A DNA stretch of 64,000 nucleotides. Origin: Nocardia sp. NBC_01327. GTDB taxonomy: Bacteria > Actinomycetota > Actinomycetes > Mycobacteriales > Mycobacteriaceae. How positions within the stretch are numbered: the first letter of the stretch is position 1; each line of letters starts with the position of its first letter. The stretch covers positions 6,510,001 to 6,574,000 of the forward strand of contig NZ_CP108383.1 of NCBI RefSeq assembly GCF_035958815.1, read 5' to 3'. The position numbers were made by a program, and so were the translations under genes. The notes beneath the pieces are model-generated. The model did no database searches and had not been told where the DNA came from. It saw nothing but the letters and a program-made list of their open reading frames with translations. Positions 62,116 through 64,000 of this stretch are shown here, piece after piece.

Positions 62116-62427
62116 TCAGGCGCGGCGGTCGACTGCCGCCCAGGCCGCGAGCGCGACGACGCTCGAGACGACCGCCACCGACGGCCACGCGCCGATCTTC
62201 TTCGCCAGCGGATGCGAGGCGCCCATGGCGCCGATCGACAGCCCGGTCAGGGCGGCGGCGCCACCGGTGCCGACCGTCCTGCGCCACTGCGGGAATGCCG
62301 CCGCCGTGCCCGCCGCGAACACCGCCCCGCCCAACTGCCGCTGCTTGGTCGCCTGTGCGAGCGCGAAGCCGCCGGTGAGGCCACCGGCGGCCAGCAGCGA
62401 TGTCGGTACAGCGGAAATTCGAGCCAT
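62116..62427 (-). CDS. Small membrane protein
   Basis: A 103-aa hydrophobic protein with about three membrane segments (SLLAAGGLTGGFALAQATK, GGAAALTGLSIGAMG, PSVAVVSSVVALAAW). The start at 62427 is set by GGAGG. Unknown family. It is divergent from the double TetR gene. Confidence 0.72.
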   Translation of the reverse strand: MARISAVPTSLLAAGGLTGGFALAQATKQRQLGGAVFAAGTAAAFPQWRRTVGTGGAAALTGLSIGAMGASHPLAKKIGAWPSVAVVSSVVALAAWAAVDRRA

Positions 62428-62618
62428 GTCACTACCTCCGAAAGACAGCAATTCGAACGAACACCCTCGACGGTAACCGGAGGTGAAACCGCCGGTTCAG
62501 TCGGGAGCCGCTCCGGACGGCGAATACGGCGAGTCGGCCGGGCACGGCTCGGCCGCACCGGGCCGAGAGGTAACATCACACGCTCGCCGACGGGCGAGGA
62601 ATCGGAGGCGATGGCGCG

Positions 62619-63860
62619 GTGAGCGGGTCGAACGAGCGGACCCTCGGTGACCCGGTTCGCGGCACACGGCCGGCGAATCGACGGCAAATGATCTTACGTG
62701 CGGCGGCGGATCTGTTCTACGAGAACGGTTATGCCAGGGTCGGCATGGGCGATGTCGCCGAGGCGGTGTCCATCGGCCCGTCTGCGCTGTACCGGCACTT
62801 TCGCGGGAAGCAGGATCTGCTCGTCACCGTTGTCGGCGAAGCGCTGGAAACCATGGAATCGGTCCTGCGCACCGCGACCGCCGCCGATCTGCCCGCGATC
62901 ATCGCGGCCGCGACCCTGCAGCACCGCAGGGTCGGTGTGCTGGTGCGGCGCGAATCCCGGCAGCTGTCCGCGGAGGATCGCGTCTCGATCAGGGTGTCCA
63001 CCAAGCGAATCGGCGCGCGCTTCGCCGAACTGGTCACCGAGCGCCGGCCCGGCCTCACCGCCGCCGAGGCCGATCTGCTGGCCTGGTCCGCGCTGGCGAC
63101 CGCGAACAGCTTTTCGTTCCACAGTCTTTCGCTGCCCGAGCCCGCATTCCTCGCGCTGATCGAAGAACTCATCACCGTCGTCGTCGAGGCGCCGATCATG
63201 CTGCCGGCCGAGCCCGCCGACCACACCGCGCATGCGGGATTGACCCGGCAGTCCCGCCGCGAGGCCATTCTCGCCGAGGCCACCCGGCTCTTCGCCCGGA
63301 ACGGATTCGCGGGTGTGAGCCTGGAGGAAATCGGCGCCGGCGTGGGCATTTCGGGCCCGAGCGTCTACAACCACTTCCCGGCCAAATCCGACATCCTGAT
63401 GGCCGCGGTATTCCGCGGCGAAGAGTGGCTGCAGATGGAGATGAACCGCGCGTTCGCACGGGCGGCCGATCCTCGCGACGGCATGCTGCGACTGCTGCAC
63501 AGCTATGGCGCGTTCGCCTTCGAGAACCCGGATCTGATCCAGCTGCTCATCTCCGAATCCATGCACCTGCCCGAGGCCGAACGGCATCGAGCCAGGTCCA
63601 CCCAGCACGCCTATATCGCGGAGTGGGTGCATCTGCTCGTCCAGGTGCATCCGGGCCTGGATGCGGTCACCGCGCGCATTCGGGTGCAGGCGGCGCAGAC
63701 CGTGATGAACGACATCGCGGTCATGCCCCATCTGCAGGCGCAGCCCGGCATCGATACGGCGCTGCTCGAACTGGGCGCACAGCTGCTGGGGCTCGCGGGC
63801 GACGCACCGGAGGCTCAGGCGAATCCGGATCAGAGCACTTCGGCGGGCGTGCGCAGCTGA
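62619..63860 (+). CDS. Tandem double TetR regulator
   Basis: A 413-aa protein made of two complete TetR units in one chain. The first HTH (about residues 22-68) includes YARVGMGDVAEAVSIGPSALYRHF. The second (about 210-258) includes FAGVSLEEIGAGVGISGPSVYNHF. Each is followed by a ligand domain of about 140 residues, so a monomer could mimic the usual TetR dimer or bind asymmetric DNA. The GTG start at 62619 lies 10 nt after GGAGG. Its 3' end overlaps the convergent hydrolase gene by 31 nt. Confidence 0.88.
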   Translation: MSGSNERTLGDPVRGTRPANRRQMILRAAADLFYENGYARVGMGDVAEAVSIGPSALYRHFRGKQDLLVTVVGEALETMESVLRTATAADLPAIIAAATLQHRRVGVLVRRESRQLSAEDRVSIRVSTKRIGARFAELVTERRPGLTAAEADLLAWSALATANSFSFHSLSLPEPAFLALIEELITVVVEAPIMLPAEPADHTAHAGLTRQSRREAILAEATRLFARNGFAGVSLEEIGAGVGISGPSVYNHFPAKSDILMAAVFRGEEWLQMEMNRAFARAADPRDGMLRLLHSYGAFAFENPDLIQLLISESMHLPEAERHRARSTQHAYIAEWVHLLVQVHPGLDAVTARIRVQAAQTVMNDIAVMPHLQAQPGIDTALLELGAQLLGLAGDAPEAQANPDQSTSAGVRS

Positions 63861-64000
63861 TCGACCGCCGCGCGGGCAGCGCGGCTCATGGCCAGATCGA
63901 CATCGATGCGCCGCGAACCCAATTCCTCGGTGCGCGCGAAGACCGCGACCGCATAGCGACCGCCGTCCGGGTATTCGACCACCCCGGCCTCCATATGCAG
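63830..64000 (-). CDS. Serine hydrolase (class A beta-lactamase-like), 3' end only
   Basis: The last 56 codons of a leftward gene run off the window edge. The visible segment GVVEYPDGGRYAVAVFAR followed by an Ala-rich C-terminal helix resembles the end of class A beta-lactamase-like hydrolases, just after the KTG region. Catalytic residues lie outside the window, so the assignment is tentative. Confidence 0.6.
   Translation of the reverse strand: MHMEAGVVEYPDGGRYAVAVFARTEELGSRRIDVDLAMSRAARAAVDQLRTPAEVL

Overview
The window is high-GC actinobacterial DNA with dense, short-spaced genes, many 4-bp ATGA stop/start overlaps and frequent GTG starts. A CYP51 very close to the mycobacterial sterol demethylase, a CYP125-like P450, a KshA-type Rieske oxygenase with a KstR-like box, DUF222/HNH (13E12-type) genes and a single-chain acyl-CoA carboxylase point to a mycolic-acid actinomycete. 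Nocardia is my best guess, by inference.

Layout. 1-1.3 kb: two tandem small cupins divergent from a MarR gene, with an operator between. 1.35-3.3 kb: a DUF222/HNH unit (E1) with conserved flanks. 3.4-18.1 kb: a large organosulfur (dsz/ssu-like) locus. Its leftward operon holds an SBP, permease and ATPase, a DszB-like desulfinase, two SsuD-like flavin monooxygenases and a cytosolic SBP-fold protein. Its rightward arm holds an IclR regulator, two NtaA/DszA-family monooxygenases, a GntR regulator, an amidase, a 47-aa protein and a group D (acyl-CoA dehydrogenase-fold) monooxygenase. Together these look able to import organosulfur compounds and release sulfite with reduced flavin.

18.1-28 kb: a sensor-kinase-like protein that has lost its phospho-acceptor His, a GGPP synthase, an anchored secreted protein, a SRPBCC protein and an 1818-aa fused acyl-CoA carboxylase. 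28.1-33.7 kb: an exonuclease-free Pol I-like polymerase, then a compact RiPP locus with a precursor carrying seven Phe-x-Gln/Glu motifs, a radical SAM/SPASM maturase and a probable Fe(II)/2-oxoglutarate oxygenase. An NTF2-like gene and a SARP regulator lie upstream. 34-36.6 kb: TetR, aldose epimerase, MarR and ribA. 36.6-44.8 kb: a divergent aldehyde dehydrogenase/SDR/HIBDH operon and a cyp51/cyp125-like pair, matching in part the mycobacterial Rv0764c-Rv0771 neighbourhood, then a MarR-ABC exporter operon. 44.8-48 kb: double TerD protein, alpha/beta hydrolase with ArsR, and a CCSFF protein.

48-51 kb: a second DUF222/HNH unit (E2) followed by an array of orphan copies of its 3' flank, about 1.5 kb without genes. 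51.2-54.7 kb: a four-gene envelope module. 54.8-64 kb: MarR, membrane protein, SDR, TMEM175-like protein, KshA-like Rieske oxygenase, secreted hydrolase, TetR/SDR genes, a tandem double TetR, and the 3' end of a serine hydrolase.

The two most unusual items are the FxQ/E RiPP locus and the DUF222/HNH units, whose 5' leader, 3' covarying hairpin and 3' repeat are conserved between copies.
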